Positions 1-7,137 are shown, counted from the first letter of the stretch. The stretch: 20,720 nucleotides of DNA from Actinomycetota bacterium (GCA_009704555.1 WLDY01000002.1:1-20720), one strand, 5' to 3'. Numbers and translations are program-made. The notes: a model not told the origin generated them from the letters alone.

Positions 1-2
1 CG

Positions 3-236
3 ATCCACTACGGGCTCCAGTTCCATCCCGAAGCAGATCCCACCATCGTCACGATGTGGGAGAAGAAGGCAGACGAGGCTTACCAAAGATCCGAACGTCG
101 ATCTGGGATTGCCAGAGATGTTGAAGAGGCGATGATGAAACTTGAAGAAGTCTGGCGACCGACAATCATGCGGTGGGCAACGATGGTTCACGGTTCAGTC
201 GCGACTCGACCCAAACCACCAAAGCAACTCCCGTGA
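3..236 (+). CDS. Class I glutamine amidotransferase, C-terminal fragment (5' end outside window)
   Basis: The frame is open from the first bases and ends at TGA 234-236, giving 77 residues with no start inside the window. The first residues read IHYGLQFHPEADP. The FHPE element is the His-Glu part of the Cys-His-Glu triad of class I (triad) glutamine amidotransferases, enzymes that hydrolyse glutamine to supply ammonia. The nucleophile Cys would lie upstream. After FHPE comes a charged helical tail of about 60 residues ending in KPPKQLP, which fits stand-alone GMP-synthase-like amidotransferases better than a fused synthetase. The acceptor substrate cannot be told from this fragment. Its last 71 bases overlap the 3' end of the convergent EamA gene. 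Confidence 0.75.
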   Translation: MHYGLQFHPEADPTIVTMWEKKADEAYQRSERRSGIARDVEEAMMKLEEVWRPTIMRWATMVHGSVATRPKPPKQLP

Positions 237-1095
237 TCACTACGATCGCTCCGAAAAGTAAGGTAATCGAAAGTACTTCGTCCAAGAAGATCGTCCCGAG
301 CGCGATCGCTACCACTGGATTGACGTAGGCATAGGTCGCGATCAACCCGACCGGGGCATTCTGAACCAGCCATAAATACGCGGTGTAGGTCGCAATCGAT
401 CCGATGAGAACCAGGAAAATCCAGCCAAGCCATGATTGCAGCGTCGCATCGAGGAAATCACCCAGATCCTCTCCAACGAGCAATCCGACGCTCGCCATGG
501 AGACTCCACCTAGGAGCATCTGATAACCGGTAACCGTGAGCACGCTCTTCGGAAGATCCAAGCGCGGCGCGATGTATGTCCCGATAGCCCACCCGAAGTT
601 CCCGACCATGACCATCAGCATCCAGAAGATGTGAGCGCCGTTATTCGGTTTGCTCAATTCCGGTTGTAACAAGATGCCAACCCCGATGAATCCGATGATG
701 ATCCCCAACCAACTCAATGGCGAGGACTTAGCACCGTCGATCACCTTGAAGATGGCGATCCAGAGTGGAAGGGCGGCAATCAAAAGCGCCACCATGCCCG
801 TAGGTACTTCGTTGTACTGGGCCATCGCAACCATGCCGAGCCCGAGTCCGAGCAGAAGGGCACCCAAGAGCGCCATGGCCAGAATCTGTCTTCTCGTTAC
901 GACCAAGAATCGCGGTCCGAATCTGATCGCCAGCGCGACCAGCATGATCACTCCAGCAGCGAAGAAGCGGATCCCCATCCCTAGTAAGGGCGGCATAGAG
1001 CGAATCGCGTACTCGATGCCCAGATAGGTTGAACCCCAGACGACGTAGACGACCGATAGGGCTCCCCAGATACGTGCGCGAGAGGGTGCGGACAT
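166..1095 (-). CDS. EamA/DMT family transporter, YedA-like
   Basis: A 309-residue, strongly hydrophobic protein with about ten predicted membrane helices in two EamA repeats, the usual size for the drug/metabolite transporter superfamily. The N-terminus (VYVVWGSTYLGIEYAIRSMPP), the segment YNEVPTGMVALLIAALPLW and the C-terminal ATYAYVNPVVAIALGTIFLDE closely match the Escherichia coli YedA type of inner-membrane exporter. The substrate is unknown. The gene diverges from cbiM across 79 bases. On its strand the hexamer TAGGTT (1102-1107) ends six bases before the ATG. GAGGG lies only one base from the ATG, too close for a Shine-Dalgarno, so a leaderless mRNA is likely. The 3' end overlaps the amidotransferase gene. 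Confidence 0.9.
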   Translation of the reverse strand: MSAPSRARIWGALSVVYVVWGSTYLGIEYAIRSMPPLLGMGIRFFAAGVIMLVALAIRFGPRFLVVTRRQILAMALLGALLLGLGLGMVAMAQYNEVPTGMVALLIAALPLWIAIFKVIDGAKSSPLSWLGIIIGFIGVGILLQPELSKPNNGAHIFWMLMVMVGNFGWAIGTYIAPRLDLPKSVLTVTGYQMLLGGVSMASVGLLVGEDLGDFLDATLQSWLGWIFLVLIGSIATYTAYLWLVQNAPVGLIATYAYVNPVVAIALGTIFLDEVLSITLLFGAIVVITGVALVVWVESRLNREPSLPTA

Positions 1096-1101
1096 GCCCT
1101 C

Positions 1102-1107
1102 AACCTA
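1102..1107 (-). promoter_or_regulatory. Predicted -10 hexamer of a leaderless promoter (EamA gene)
   Basis: TAGGTT on the minus strand matches the TANNNT actinobacterial -10 consensus and ends six bases before the ATG at 1095, so transcription would start at or next to the start codon. No clear -35 is visible. Confidence 0.55.
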
Positions 1108-1137
1108 TGCCAGAGAACCACGCGTAAACCGCCATAT

Positions 1138-1153
1138 ATTCGCAGATGCGAAT
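1138..1153. promoter_or_regulatory. Perfect 7-2-7 inverted repeat upstream of cbiM, candidate metal-repressor operator
   Basis: ATTCGCA-GA-TGCGAAT is a perfect 7-base dyad with a two-base centre. It sits nine bases upstream of the cbiM -10 hexamer (1163-1168), over the position where a -35 would fall, and 22 bases before the cbiM ATG. That placement suits a repressor that blocks polymerase. Control by a cobalt- or nickel-responsive regulator is inferred only from the position and the operon's function. No regulator gene lies beside it. Confidence 0.5.
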
Positions 1154-1162
1154 GAATTGCAT

Positions 1163-1168
1163 TAGACT
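1163..1168 (+). promoter_or_regulatory. Predicted -10 hexamer of a leaderless promoter (cbiM operon)
   Basis: TAGACT matches TANNNT and ends six bases before the ATG at 1175. No purine-rich Shine-Dalgarno lies at normal distance, consistent with a leaderless mRNA. Confidence 0.55.
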
Positions 1169-1174
1169 CAGGTT

Positions 1175-1870
1175 ATGTTCGCGCCCCTGCTCCACATCCC
1201 TGATGGCTTCATCAATGTACCGACCTCGGTCATCTTCATGCTCCTCTCTGCTGCGGGAATCGCAATTGCGCTCCGTGGCGCAAAGGGAGAACTCGACGAC
1301 AAGACCGCCCCGCTAGCCGGACTGACAACGGTCTTCATCTTCGCGGCACAGATGATCAACTTCCCCGTGGCTGCGGGAACCAGCGGTCACCTTCTCGGTG
1401 GAGCACTCGCCGCCATTCTCATCGGTCCTTATGCGGCGACGCTCTCGATCACCATCGTCCTCTTGCTCCAAGCCTTGCTCTTCGCAGATGGTGGCTTGAT
1501 CGCCTCTGGGCTCAACGTCTTCAATCTCGCACTCGTTGGCGTCTGGGGTAGCCACCTCATCTTTCTCATCATTCGAAAGATCATGCCCAAGCGAAAGAAC
1601 TTCATCCCCGTAGCTGGATTCATCGCTGCCTTGATCCAGGTCCCGCTTGCTGCGACATCATTCGTAATTCAATACGCGATTGGTGCGGAGTCCACGATCC
1701 CCGTCAGCACCGTCTTCACAGCAATGGTTTCGACTCATGTCTTGATCGGCATCGGTGAAGCGCTTGTCACTGCATTCACCCTCTCGGCCGTGCTCGCAAC
1801 ACGCAGTGATCTTGTCTACGGCTGGAAGGGCATCGCACCGAAACTTGAGATCAAGAAGGTGAACTCATGA
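1175..1870 (+). CDS. cbiM: Cobalt/nickel ECF transporter, substrate-binding membrane component CbiM
   Basis: A 231-residue membrane protein carrying the CbiM/NikM signature HIPDGF near its N-terminus and AGTSGHLLGG around residues 67-76. In this family the N-terminal amine, the second-residue His and the GHLLGG His bind Co2+ or Ni2+ within the membrane. It is the S component of the CbiMNQO energy-coupling-factor transporter and opens a four-gene operon, overlapping cbiN by ATGA. The N-terminus is odd: it reads MFAPLLHIPDGF, whereas typical members begin MHIPDG, so the metal-binding His would be residue 7. A CTG codon at 1187 would give M-L-H-I-P-D-G instead. No cobalamin riboswitch is recognisable upstream. 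Co2+ versus Ni2+ is not resolved. Confidence 0.93.
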   Translation: MFAPLLHIPDGFINVPTSVIFMLLSAAGIAIALRGAKGELDDKTAPLAGLTTVFIFAAQMINFPVAAGTSGHLLGGALAAILIGPYAATLSITIVLLLQALLFADGGLIASGLNVFNLALVGVWGSHLIFLIIRKIMPKRKNFIPVAGFIAALIQVPLAATSFVIQYAIGAESTIPVSTVFTAMVSTHVLIGIGEALVTAFTLSAVLATRSDLVYGWKGIAPKLEIKKVNS

Positions 1871-2169
1871 AAGAATTCCTACAGAACAAATTCCTTCGAG
1901 CCGGTCTCTTGGTCTCGCTCGCTATCGCGGGAGTTCTCTCCTACTACGCATCATCGCAACCTGATGGTCTTGAGAAAGTCGCCGAGGATAAGGGTTTCCT
2001 CGACACCGCCAAGGACTCCGTGAACGCCGGAACGCCCCTTGCCGACTATGGCATCACAGGTCTCGAGAATGAGCGACTCAGTGTGGGGCTAAGTGGCATC
2101 ATCGGAGTGATCGTCACCCTGATAGTCGCATTCGCCATATTCAAGACACTCGCCAAGAAGGGCAAGTAG
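1867..2169 (+). CDS. cbiN: CbiN-like PDGLE-domain protein of the cobalt/nickel ECF transporter
   Basis: A 100-residue protein with a membrane helix near residues 10-28, an extracytoplasmic loop and a second helix near 76-95, ending in a lysine-rich tail. The loop contains SQPDGLEKVAEDKGF and then TPLADYGI, the PDGLE pattern of CbiN-type auxiliary subunits that assist metal loading of CbiM. Its ATG overlaps the cbiM stop codon (ATGA), which implies translational coupling. The stop TAG at 2167-2169 is followed at once by the cbiQ reading frame in the -1 phase. Confidence 0.88.
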   Translation: MKEFLQNKFLRAGLLVSLAIAGVLSYYASSQPDGLEKVAEDKGFLDTAKDSVNAGTPLADYGITGLENERLSVGLSGIIGVIVTLIVAFAIFKTLAKKGK

Positions 2170-2171
2170 AA

Positions 2172-2984
2172 ATCAACTTTCCTGTCAAAGCCGAATCGCA
2201 TGCGCACGTCGAGCACCATCATGGGCATGATGCTGGCGAACGGCTATACATTCATGGCCATAGTCCGATACATTGGCTTCCAGCCCACCTCAAGATCCTG
2301 ACACTCCTTGCGTTCTTGCTCGTAGTAGTCACTACGCCAATAACTAACTGGGTCAGCTATCTCGTCTATTTCTCTCTGATCATCACCGTGATCTTGGTTG
2401 CGCGACTCCCCCTTCTGACCGTCTTCAAACGCTCTCTCATCGAAATCCCGTTCGTGCTCTTCGCAGTTCTGATGCCCTTCTTCGGAACCGGCGAGAGCTA
2501 TCAAGTCGGCGGATTCACTCTCTACCGTGAAGGGATACTCGCAGGAACTGCCATCGTCGCCAAGGGAACCCTTGGCGTGCTCGGCGCGATCACGCTCTCA
2601 TCGACATCGACCGCACGCGAGATCCTTCGAGGTCTTGAGCGGCTCAAGCTCCCAGCACTGATGGTCAATATCGCTTCATTCATGCTTCGTTACATCAATG
2701 TCGTGACCGATGAGATGGAGCGGATGAGAATCGCGCGTGCATCTCGAGGTTTCGAAGCGAAAGGGATCCGAGACTGGCGCATTCTCGCCAGCGTCCTCGC
2801 GACGCTCTTCATGCGCTCCTATGAACGTGGTGAGCGAGTCCATCTTGCGATGCTCTCGAGGGGTTTCACCGGTGTCCTGCCGCGCACCCCTGACTCTCCC
2901 CCAAGACCTCGGCAGTATCTGCAAGTCGTCTCGTTACCCTTGCTTGCTCTTCTCATCGCGCTCAGTGAAAGGATCCTTCGCTAG
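2172..2984 (+). CDS. cbiQ: Cobalt/nickel ECF transporter transmembrane component CbiQ (start codon unresolved)
   Basis: This is the coupling (T) component of the transporter. It carries the motif LRGLERLKLPALM, then RARASRGF-like and LAMLSRGFTG segments, the two A-x-x-x-RG coupling helices that dock on the ATPase. The first ATG/GTG/TTG in frame is TTG 2316, but that would remove a conserved stretch (LYIHGHSPIHWLPAHLKIL, 2244-2300) that CbiQ proteins normally have. The frame is open from 2073, with the preceding stop at 2070, and holds no standard start before 2316. I begin it at ATC 2172, nine bases after the purine-rich GAAGGG (2157-2162). The N-terminus is then very His-rich, with ten His codons between 2199 and 2288. 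Alternatives are TTG 2316 (222 residues), ATT 2250, a frameshift from cbiN, or a base error. The stop overlaps the cbiO GTG by one base. Confidence 0.85.
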   Translation: MNFPVKAESHAHVEHHHGHDAGERLYIHGHSPIHWLPAHLKILTLLAFLLVVVTTPITNWVSYLVYFSLIITVILVARLPLLTVFKRSLIEIPFVLFAVLMPFFGTGESYQVGGFTLYREGILAGTAIVAKGTLGVLGAITLSSTSTAREILRGLERLKLPALMVNIASFMLRYINVVTDEMERMRIARASRGFEAKGIRDWRILASVLATLFMRSYERGERVHLAMLSRGFTGVLPRTPDSPPRPRQYLQVVSLPLLALLIALSERILR

Positions 2985-3727
2985 TGTCATCGAAGCCAGC
3001 GCTACTCATCAATGAGTTGGCATTTGCCTATCCCGATGGTCATCAAGCGCTCTTCGGCGTCAATCTCCAGATTGCAGCGGGAGAACGACTTGCACTCTTG
3101 GGGCCGAATGGAGCCGGAAAGACCACGCTGGTGATGCATCTCAACGGCATTCACGGTGCACAGCATGGCTTCGTCGAGATCGATGGCGAGAGGATAGACG
3201 TCGGTGACAAAGTGGGTCTCAAGAAGATCCGCGCCACAGTAGGTCTCGTCTTTCAAGATCCTGACGATCAACTCTTCATGCCCACTGTCTTTGAGGATGT
3301 CGCTTTCGGGCCGCGGAACATGGGGCTTGCTCCTTCAGAGGTCGAAGTGAGGGTCTCTGATGCGCTCGCTCGCGTGGGAATGTCGCAATTCGTCGACCGC
3401 CCGCCACATCATCTCTCCTTTGGTCAACGAAGACGCGTTGCAGTGGCCACTGTCTTGGCGATGAATCCTTCGATCTTGGTCCTTGATGAACCCTCCTCGA
3501 ACCTGGATCCAGCAAGTAGGCGCGAATTGGCTGAGATCCTGCGGGACCTTCCGATCACACTGATCATGGTGACCCATGACTTGCCCTTTGCCTATGAGCT
3601 CTGTGAGCGATCAGTGATCTTGGCCGAAGGAACGATCGTCGCTGATGGGAGCACTTCGAAGATACTCAAGGATGAAGAGCTGCTCGAGCGATATAGATTG
3701 GAACTTCCGAAAGGCTTTTCGCTCTGA
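2984..3727 (+). CDS. cbiO: Cobalt/nickel ECF transporter ATP-binding protein CbiO
   Basis: A 247-residue ABC ATPase with every motif present: Walker A GPNGAGKT (residues 40-47), Q-loop Gln91, signature LSFGQ (144-148), Walker B ILVLDE (164-169) and the H-loop His198 in VTHD. Closest to ECF A-components, it powers CbiMNQ-mediated cobalt or nickel uptake from the cytoplasmic face. Start is GTG 2984, overlapping the cbiQ TAG stop as TAGTG, so translation is probably coupled. It is the last gene of the operon and runs tail to tail into the short-chain dehydrogenase gene with a 16-base gap. Confidence 0.95.
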   Translation: MSSKPALLINELAFAYPDGHQALFGVNLQIAAGERLALLGPNGAGKTTLVMHLNGIHGAQHGFVEIDGERIDVGDKVGLKKIRATVGLVFQDPDDQLFMPTVFEDVAFGPRNMGLAPSEVEVRVSDALARVGMSQFVDRPPHHLSFGQRRRVAVATVLAMNPSILVLDEPSSNLDPASRRELAEILRDLPITLIMVTHDLPFAYELCERSVILAEGTIVADGSTSKILKDEELLERYRLELPKGFSL

Positions 3728-3743
3728 GTTGATCTACTTCCGC

Positions 3744-4577
3744 TCAGTCGAGGAAGAAGTCCAGCAAGAAGTCTTTCGTGCCAGGGACGACTGCATACTT
3801 GTCGAGATCGGTGATCCCTTCGCTTGCCAGCACCTCATCATCGACGAAGAAGTTCCCGGTGCACTCGCCGCTCGGTCGATTTAGAATGACATATGCGGCG
3901 TCAGCGAGGATCTCCGGTTTCCTGCAGAGCGTGATGTCGACACCTGGGATCATCTGGAGTGCCGCCGTATCGATCGCAGTCCTCGGCCAGAGAGCATTGA
4001 CGGCGATGCCATCTTTCTTGAACTCCGACGACATACCAAGAACGCACATACTCATGCCGTACTTCGCCATCGTGTAAGCCACGTGATTCTTGAACCAGTG
4101 CGCCTTCATCGACAACGGCGGCGAGAGGGTCAGGATGTGAGGGTTCCTCCCCTGTTTGGCGCTCTCGCGAAGATGTGGGATCGCGGCCTGTGAGGTGAGG
4201 AAGGTCCCTCGCACATTGACATCGAACATCAAGTCGAAGCGCTTCGCTGGCGTTGATTCGGTATTGGTGAGGTTGATCGCGCTGGCATTGTTGATGAGGA
4301 TGTCGAGCCCGCCGAACTCCGCTGCCGCCTGTGCTACCGAAGAGGCGATCTGATCCTCGTCCCGTAGGTCGCATTGGATGGGAAGTGCTTGACCGCCAAC
4401 TGCCTCTATCTCCGTGGCTGCGCTGAAGATCGTCCCCGGCAATTTCGGGTGTGGATCGATCGTCTTCGCCGCGATCGCGATCTTCGCCCCGTCGGCAGCC
4501 GCTTTGAGAGCGATAGCCAATCCGATCCCACGAGATCCTCCTGTGATGAAGATCCTCTTATCCTTCAAGTTGGCCAT
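3744..4577 (-). CDS. Short-chain dehydrogenase/reductase, HSDL2-like
   Basis: A 277-residue Rossmann-fold oxidoreductase. The NAD(P)-binding TGGSRGIG lies at residues 12-19, NNAS at 96-99, and the catalytic Tyr168-xxx-Lys172 in AYTMAKYG. The segments LSPPLSMKAHWFKNH, GMSMCVLGM and NALWPRTAIDTAA, plus an ending in DFFLD, match the SDR domain of hydroxysteroid dehydrogenase-like protein 2. The C-terminal SCP2 sterol-carrier domain of animal HSDL2 is absent. The substrate is unknown, but the gene follows an enoyl-CoA isomerase by 15 bases, so a role in fatty-acyl metabolism is inferred. The spacer is purine-rich on the coding strand and can serve as a ribosome-binding site. Confidence 0.9.
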   Translation of the reverse strand: MANLKDKRIFITGGSRGIGLAIALKAAADGAKIAIAAKTIDPHPKLPGTIFSAATEIEAVGGQALPIQCDLRDEDQIASSVAQAAAEFGGLDILINNASAINLTNTESTPAKRFDLMFDVNVRGTFLTSQAAIPHLRESAKQGRNPHILTLSPPLSMKAHWFKNHVAYTMAKYGMSMCVLGMSSEFKKDGIAVNALWPRTAIDTAALQMIPGVDITLCRKPEILADAAYVILNRPSGECTGNFFVDDEVLASEGITDLDKYAVVPGTKDFLLDFFLD

Positions 4578-4592
4578 CTCTATCTCTCTTCT

Positions 4593-5336
4593 CTACTTGC
4601 TCTTCTTCATCAAGAAGTTCATGAAGGCGTTCTGGGCCTCTTCGCTAGTGAGAGCCTGCTGGAACAACTCCCCTTCGGCCTTCATAATCACATTGAGTCG
4701 CTCATGATCGGGACTCTTCATCAACTGTTTCGCTTGAACGAGAGCGTTAGGCGGCTGCTGCGCGACGAGGAGTGCGACTTCATGGGCACGCGCCTTCGCG
4801 TCCTCGGCGACCTCATTGATGATTCCCCATGACGCAGCCTCATGGGCTGAGAATTCCCTACCCATGAGAAGTAGCTCGGCTGCGCGGCGTTGGCCAAGGT
4901 TCTTCGGAAAGAGGTAGCTCGAACCAAACTCTGGCACGAGGCCTAGATTGACGAAGGGCATCCGGAATCTCGTTGTTGGAGAGGCGTAAGCAAAGTCGCA
5001 ATGCATGATCATGGTGCTACCGATGCCGACAGCATTGCCCTGTGTCGCAGCAATCAAGACCTTGGGGAAATCATGCGCTGCTCTGATGAACTGCCAAACT
5101 TCAGACCCATCCTCTAATGGTGGGTTGTTGAGGAAGTCGGAGATGTCATTGCCGGCCGTGAAGTGATCGCCGTTTGATTCGATGACTACCACCGATTTGA
5201 CTGGATCCGATGCAGCATCGTTGATCGCATCGGCCATCGACTTGTACATCGCACGCGTGATCGCGTTCATCTTCTCAGGTCGATTGAGCGTGATCGTAGT
5301 GATGGGACCGGAGTGGCCGATGACGACGTCGCTCAT
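4593..5336 (-). CDS. Enoyl-CoA hydratase/isomerase family protein, ECI2-type enoyl-CoA isomerase likely
   Basis: A 247-residue crotonase-fold protein. Oxyanion-hole segments are FTAGNDISDF (59-68) and GNAVGIGSTM (100-109). Both glutamates used by true hydratases are replaced: the first aligns with Thr108, the second with Phe128 in MPFVNLG. Instead Glu136 lies in LVPEFGSSYLFPK, exactly as in peroxisomal delta3,delta2-enoyl-CoA isomerases (ECI2/Eci1), where this Glu is the catalytic base. I therefore favour isomerisation of 3-enoyl-CoA during unsaturated fatty-acid oxidation over hydration. It is the first gene of a two-gene unit with the HSDL2-like SDR. The -10-like TAGGAT (5343-5348) ends six bases before the ATG. 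Confidence 0.88.
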   Translation of the reverse strand: MSDVVIGHSGPITTITLNRPEKMNAITRAMYKSMADAINDAASDPVKSVVVIESNGDHFTAGNDISDFLNNPPLEDGSEVWQFIRAAHDFPKVLIAATQGNAVGIGSTMIMHCDFAYASPTTRFRMPFVNLGLVPEFGSSYLFPKNLGQRRAAELLLMGREFSAHEAASWGIINEVAEDAKARAHEVALLVAQQPPNALVQAKQLMKSPDHERLNVIMKAEGELFQQALTSEEAQNAFMNFLMKKSK

Positions 5337-5342
5337 AGCCTC

Positions 5343-5348
5343 ATCCTA
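5343..5348 (-). promoter_or_regulatory. Predicted -10 hexamer of a leaderless promoter (enoyl-CoA isomerase operon)
   Basis: TAGGAT on the minus strand ends six bases before the ATG at 5336. It lies in the 50-base gap after ino1 and suggests the isomerase-SDR pair has its own promoter. A GAGG only two bases from the ATG is too close to be a normal ribosome-binding site. Confidence 0.5.
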
Positions 5349-5386
5349 CGGTCGACCCCATCGAAGACAAGAAGCGGGAATTCAAG

Positions 5387-6475
5387 TTATCTGGCGATCT
5401 TGCCAGCTATGAACTCCTCGGTGCGGTCATGCGCGACCTCGTCGCTGTACTGCTCGGGCGGCGACTTCATGAAATAGCTCGAAGGCGAGAGGAGCGGTCC
5501 GCCAATCCCTCGGTCAAGACCTATCTTGGCGCAACGGAGCGCGTCAATGATCACGCCGGCAGAGTTCGGTGAATCCCATACCTCAAGCTTGTATTCGATG
5601 TTGAGCGGGACATCACCGAAGGCGCGACCCTCCATGCGGACATAAGCCCACTTACGATCATCGAGCCAAGGGATGTAATCCGAAGGTCCGATGTGCACGT
5701 TTCGATCTTCCATCTCGTAGTCGAGTTGCGAGGTGACTGATTGAGTCTTGGAGATCTTCTTCGATTCGAGCCGATCGCGTTCCAGCATGTTCTTGAAGTC
5801 CATGTTTCCGCCGACATTGAGCTGATAGGTGCGGTCGATGTAGACGCCGCGATCCTGGAAGAGCTTGGTCATGATGCGATGGGTGATGGTTGCACCGACT
5901 TGACTCTTGATGTCGTCTCCAACGATCGGCACCCCGGCCTTTGTGAACTTCTCCGCCCAAACTGGATCGGAAGCTATGAAGACAGGAAGTGCATTGACGA
6001 AAGCAACCTTGGCATCGAGGGCGCACTGTGCGTAGAACTTAGTGGCCTCCTCGGATCCGACAGGCAGGTAACAGATGAGGACGTCGATCCTCTCGTCCTT
6101 GAGTGTCTTGACCACATCTATCTCAGGGGCTGTTGACTCCGTGATGGTCTCTTTGTAATAGCGTCCGAGGCCATCGAGTGTCTTGCCTCTCTGGACGATG
6201 ACACCGGTCTTCGCGACATCAGCGAACTTGATGGTGTTGTTCTCGCTTGCCCAGATCGCATCAGCGAGGTCGAGGCCGACCTTCTTCGCGTCGATATCGA
6301 TGGCGAGTACGAACTTGATGGAGTCGATGTGATAGCCGCCGAGTACCGGATGCATCAGACCTGGGATCTCCTGGTCCGCTGTTGCATCCTTGTAGTAGGT
6401 CACGCCTTGCACGAGGGAGTTGGCACAGTTGCCTACGCCCACGATTGCGACGCGAATCTCACTAGAACTGGTCAC
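5387..6475 (-). CDS. ino1: myo-Inositol-1-phosphate synthase
   Basis: A 362-residue protein of the actinobacterial/archaeal inositol-3-phosphate synthase type. It converts glucose 6-phosphate to inositol phosphate using bound NAD+, the first step toward phosphatidylinositol, PIM glycolipids and mycothiol-type thiols. The N-terminal VGVGNCANSLVQGV (12-25) is the dinucleotide-binding loop. GDDIKSQVGATITHR and LNVGGNMDFKNM are the conserved active-site and substrate segments, and the length matches mycobacterial Ino1. Start is GTG 6475, overlapping the padR stop (GTGA), with AAGGAAG as ribosome-binding site six bases upstream. The order padR-ino1 matches Rv0047c-Rv0046c. Expression is probably set by the dyad at 7041-7067. 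Confidence 0.96.
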   Translation of the reverse strand: MTSSSEIRVAIVGVGNCANSLVQGVTYYKDATADQEIPGLMHPVLGGYHIDSIKFVLAIDIDAKKVGLDLADAIWASENNTIKFADVAKTGVIVQRGKTLDGLGRYYKETITESTAPEIDVVKTLKDERIDVLICYLPVGSEEATKFYAQCALDAKVAFVNALPVFIASDPVWAEKFTKAGVPIVGDDIKSQVGATITHRIMTKLFQDRGVYIDRTYQLNVGGNMDFKNMLERDRLESKKISKTQSVTSQLDYEMEDRNVHIGPSDYIPWLDDRKWAYVRMEGRAFGDVPLNIEYKLEVWDSPNSAGVIIDALRCAKIGLDRGIGGPLLSPSSYFMKSPPEQYSDEVAHDRTEEFIAGKIAR

Positions 6476-7017
6476 GACGACTTCCTTTCGCTCTTGATCA
6501 TCTCTTCAAGCCAAGCGATCTCTCGCTCAGCGGTCTCCAACGAGTGACGGCGCCACTCGAGGAAATAACGGTCCATACCGATCGGGTCCCGGTTGAGCTC
6601 GTCCTTGAGCATGGCCACCTTTTCGCGGAGCCGGGTCAGACGCCCCTCCATGATTCGAACCCTGTTACTCGCTGACGTTGGGCTAAAGAATGCGAATCGG
6701 ATCCCGAAACTCTCATCCCCCCAAGATTCAGGGCCAGCTCCCTCGGCCATCTCTGCGAAGTGATTTTTGCCAGCCTCTGTGATCGCATAGACGATCCTCG
6801 AGCGACGCGAGAGGCCGCCTCGCTCCCCTAGGGCTGCCTCAGCGATCAATCCGCCCTCAACGAGTCGACGAAGAGCGGGATAAAGGACAGAGAAAGAGAG
6901 TGCGCGAAAAGGGCCATAGATAGCACCGATGCGCTTACGGAGCTCGTAGCCGTGGAGAGAGTTCTGAGCCAGGAGCCCGAGGAGCGCAAACTCCAGGGAT
7001 TCACCTCGCGATTTCAT
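6472..7017 (-). CDS. PadR family transcriptional regulator
   Basis: A 181-residue regulator. The N-terminal winged helix (about residues 8-80) contains SLEFALLGLLAQNSLHGYELRKRI and LYPALRRLVEGGLIAEAA, the typical PadR fold. The C-terminal half (about 95-175) is a charged helical dimerisation region with RLTRLREKVAML. The first gene of an operon with ino1, it overlaps ino1 by four bases. A good ribosome-binding site (GGGAG) lies upstream of the ATG. The large tandem palindrome at 7041-7067 overlaps the likely promoter, so the protein probably represses its own operon. The effector ligand is not evident. An inositol-pathway intermediate would be a guess. Confidence 0.93.
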   Translation of the reverse strand: MKSRGESLEFALLGLLAQNSLHGYELRKRIGAIYGPFRALSFSVLYPALRRLVEGGLIAEAALGERGGLSRRSRIVYAITEAGKNHFAEMAEGAGPESWGDESFGIRFAFFSPTSASNRVRIMEGRLTRLREKVAMLKDELNRDPIGMDRYFLEWRRHSLETAEREIAWLEEMIKSERKSS

Positions 7018-7040
7018 CTCATCTCCCTAACGATTGAGCA

Positions 7041-7067
7041 GACGATATATCGTTTCGATATATCGTC
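7041..7067. promoter_or_regulatory. 27-base perfect dyad operator upstream of padR-ino1
   Basis: The arms GACGATATATCG (7041-7052) and CGATATATCGTC (7056-7067) are perfect reverse complements around TTT. Each arm also contains the self-palindrome CGATATATCG, so there are two adjacent binding units offset by 13 bases. It starts 24 bases upstream of the padR ATG and contains the TANNNT-like TATCGT of the padR promoter. AT-rich TATCGATA-like dyads are typical targets of actinobacterial PadR proteins, so autoregulation is the likely reading. It is also upstream of uraA, but about 180 bases away. Confidence 0.75.
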
Positions 7068-7137
7068 CCGAAAGGTAACTGACGGGTAACCCTAAGGCAA
7101 ATCGGCGCGCCCTCTCGGTTACTTCCCAGTCGCCTCT

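Noticed and set aside
1096..1174. Cobalamin riboswitch ahead of cbiM
   Set aside because: The gap is only 79 bases, shared with a divergent promoter, and no B12-box-like sequence is visible.
3704..3755. Terminator between cbiO and the SDR gene
   Set aside because: Only five-base stems (CGAAA/TTTCG and CTGAG/CTCAG) are possible and they lie partly in coding sequence.
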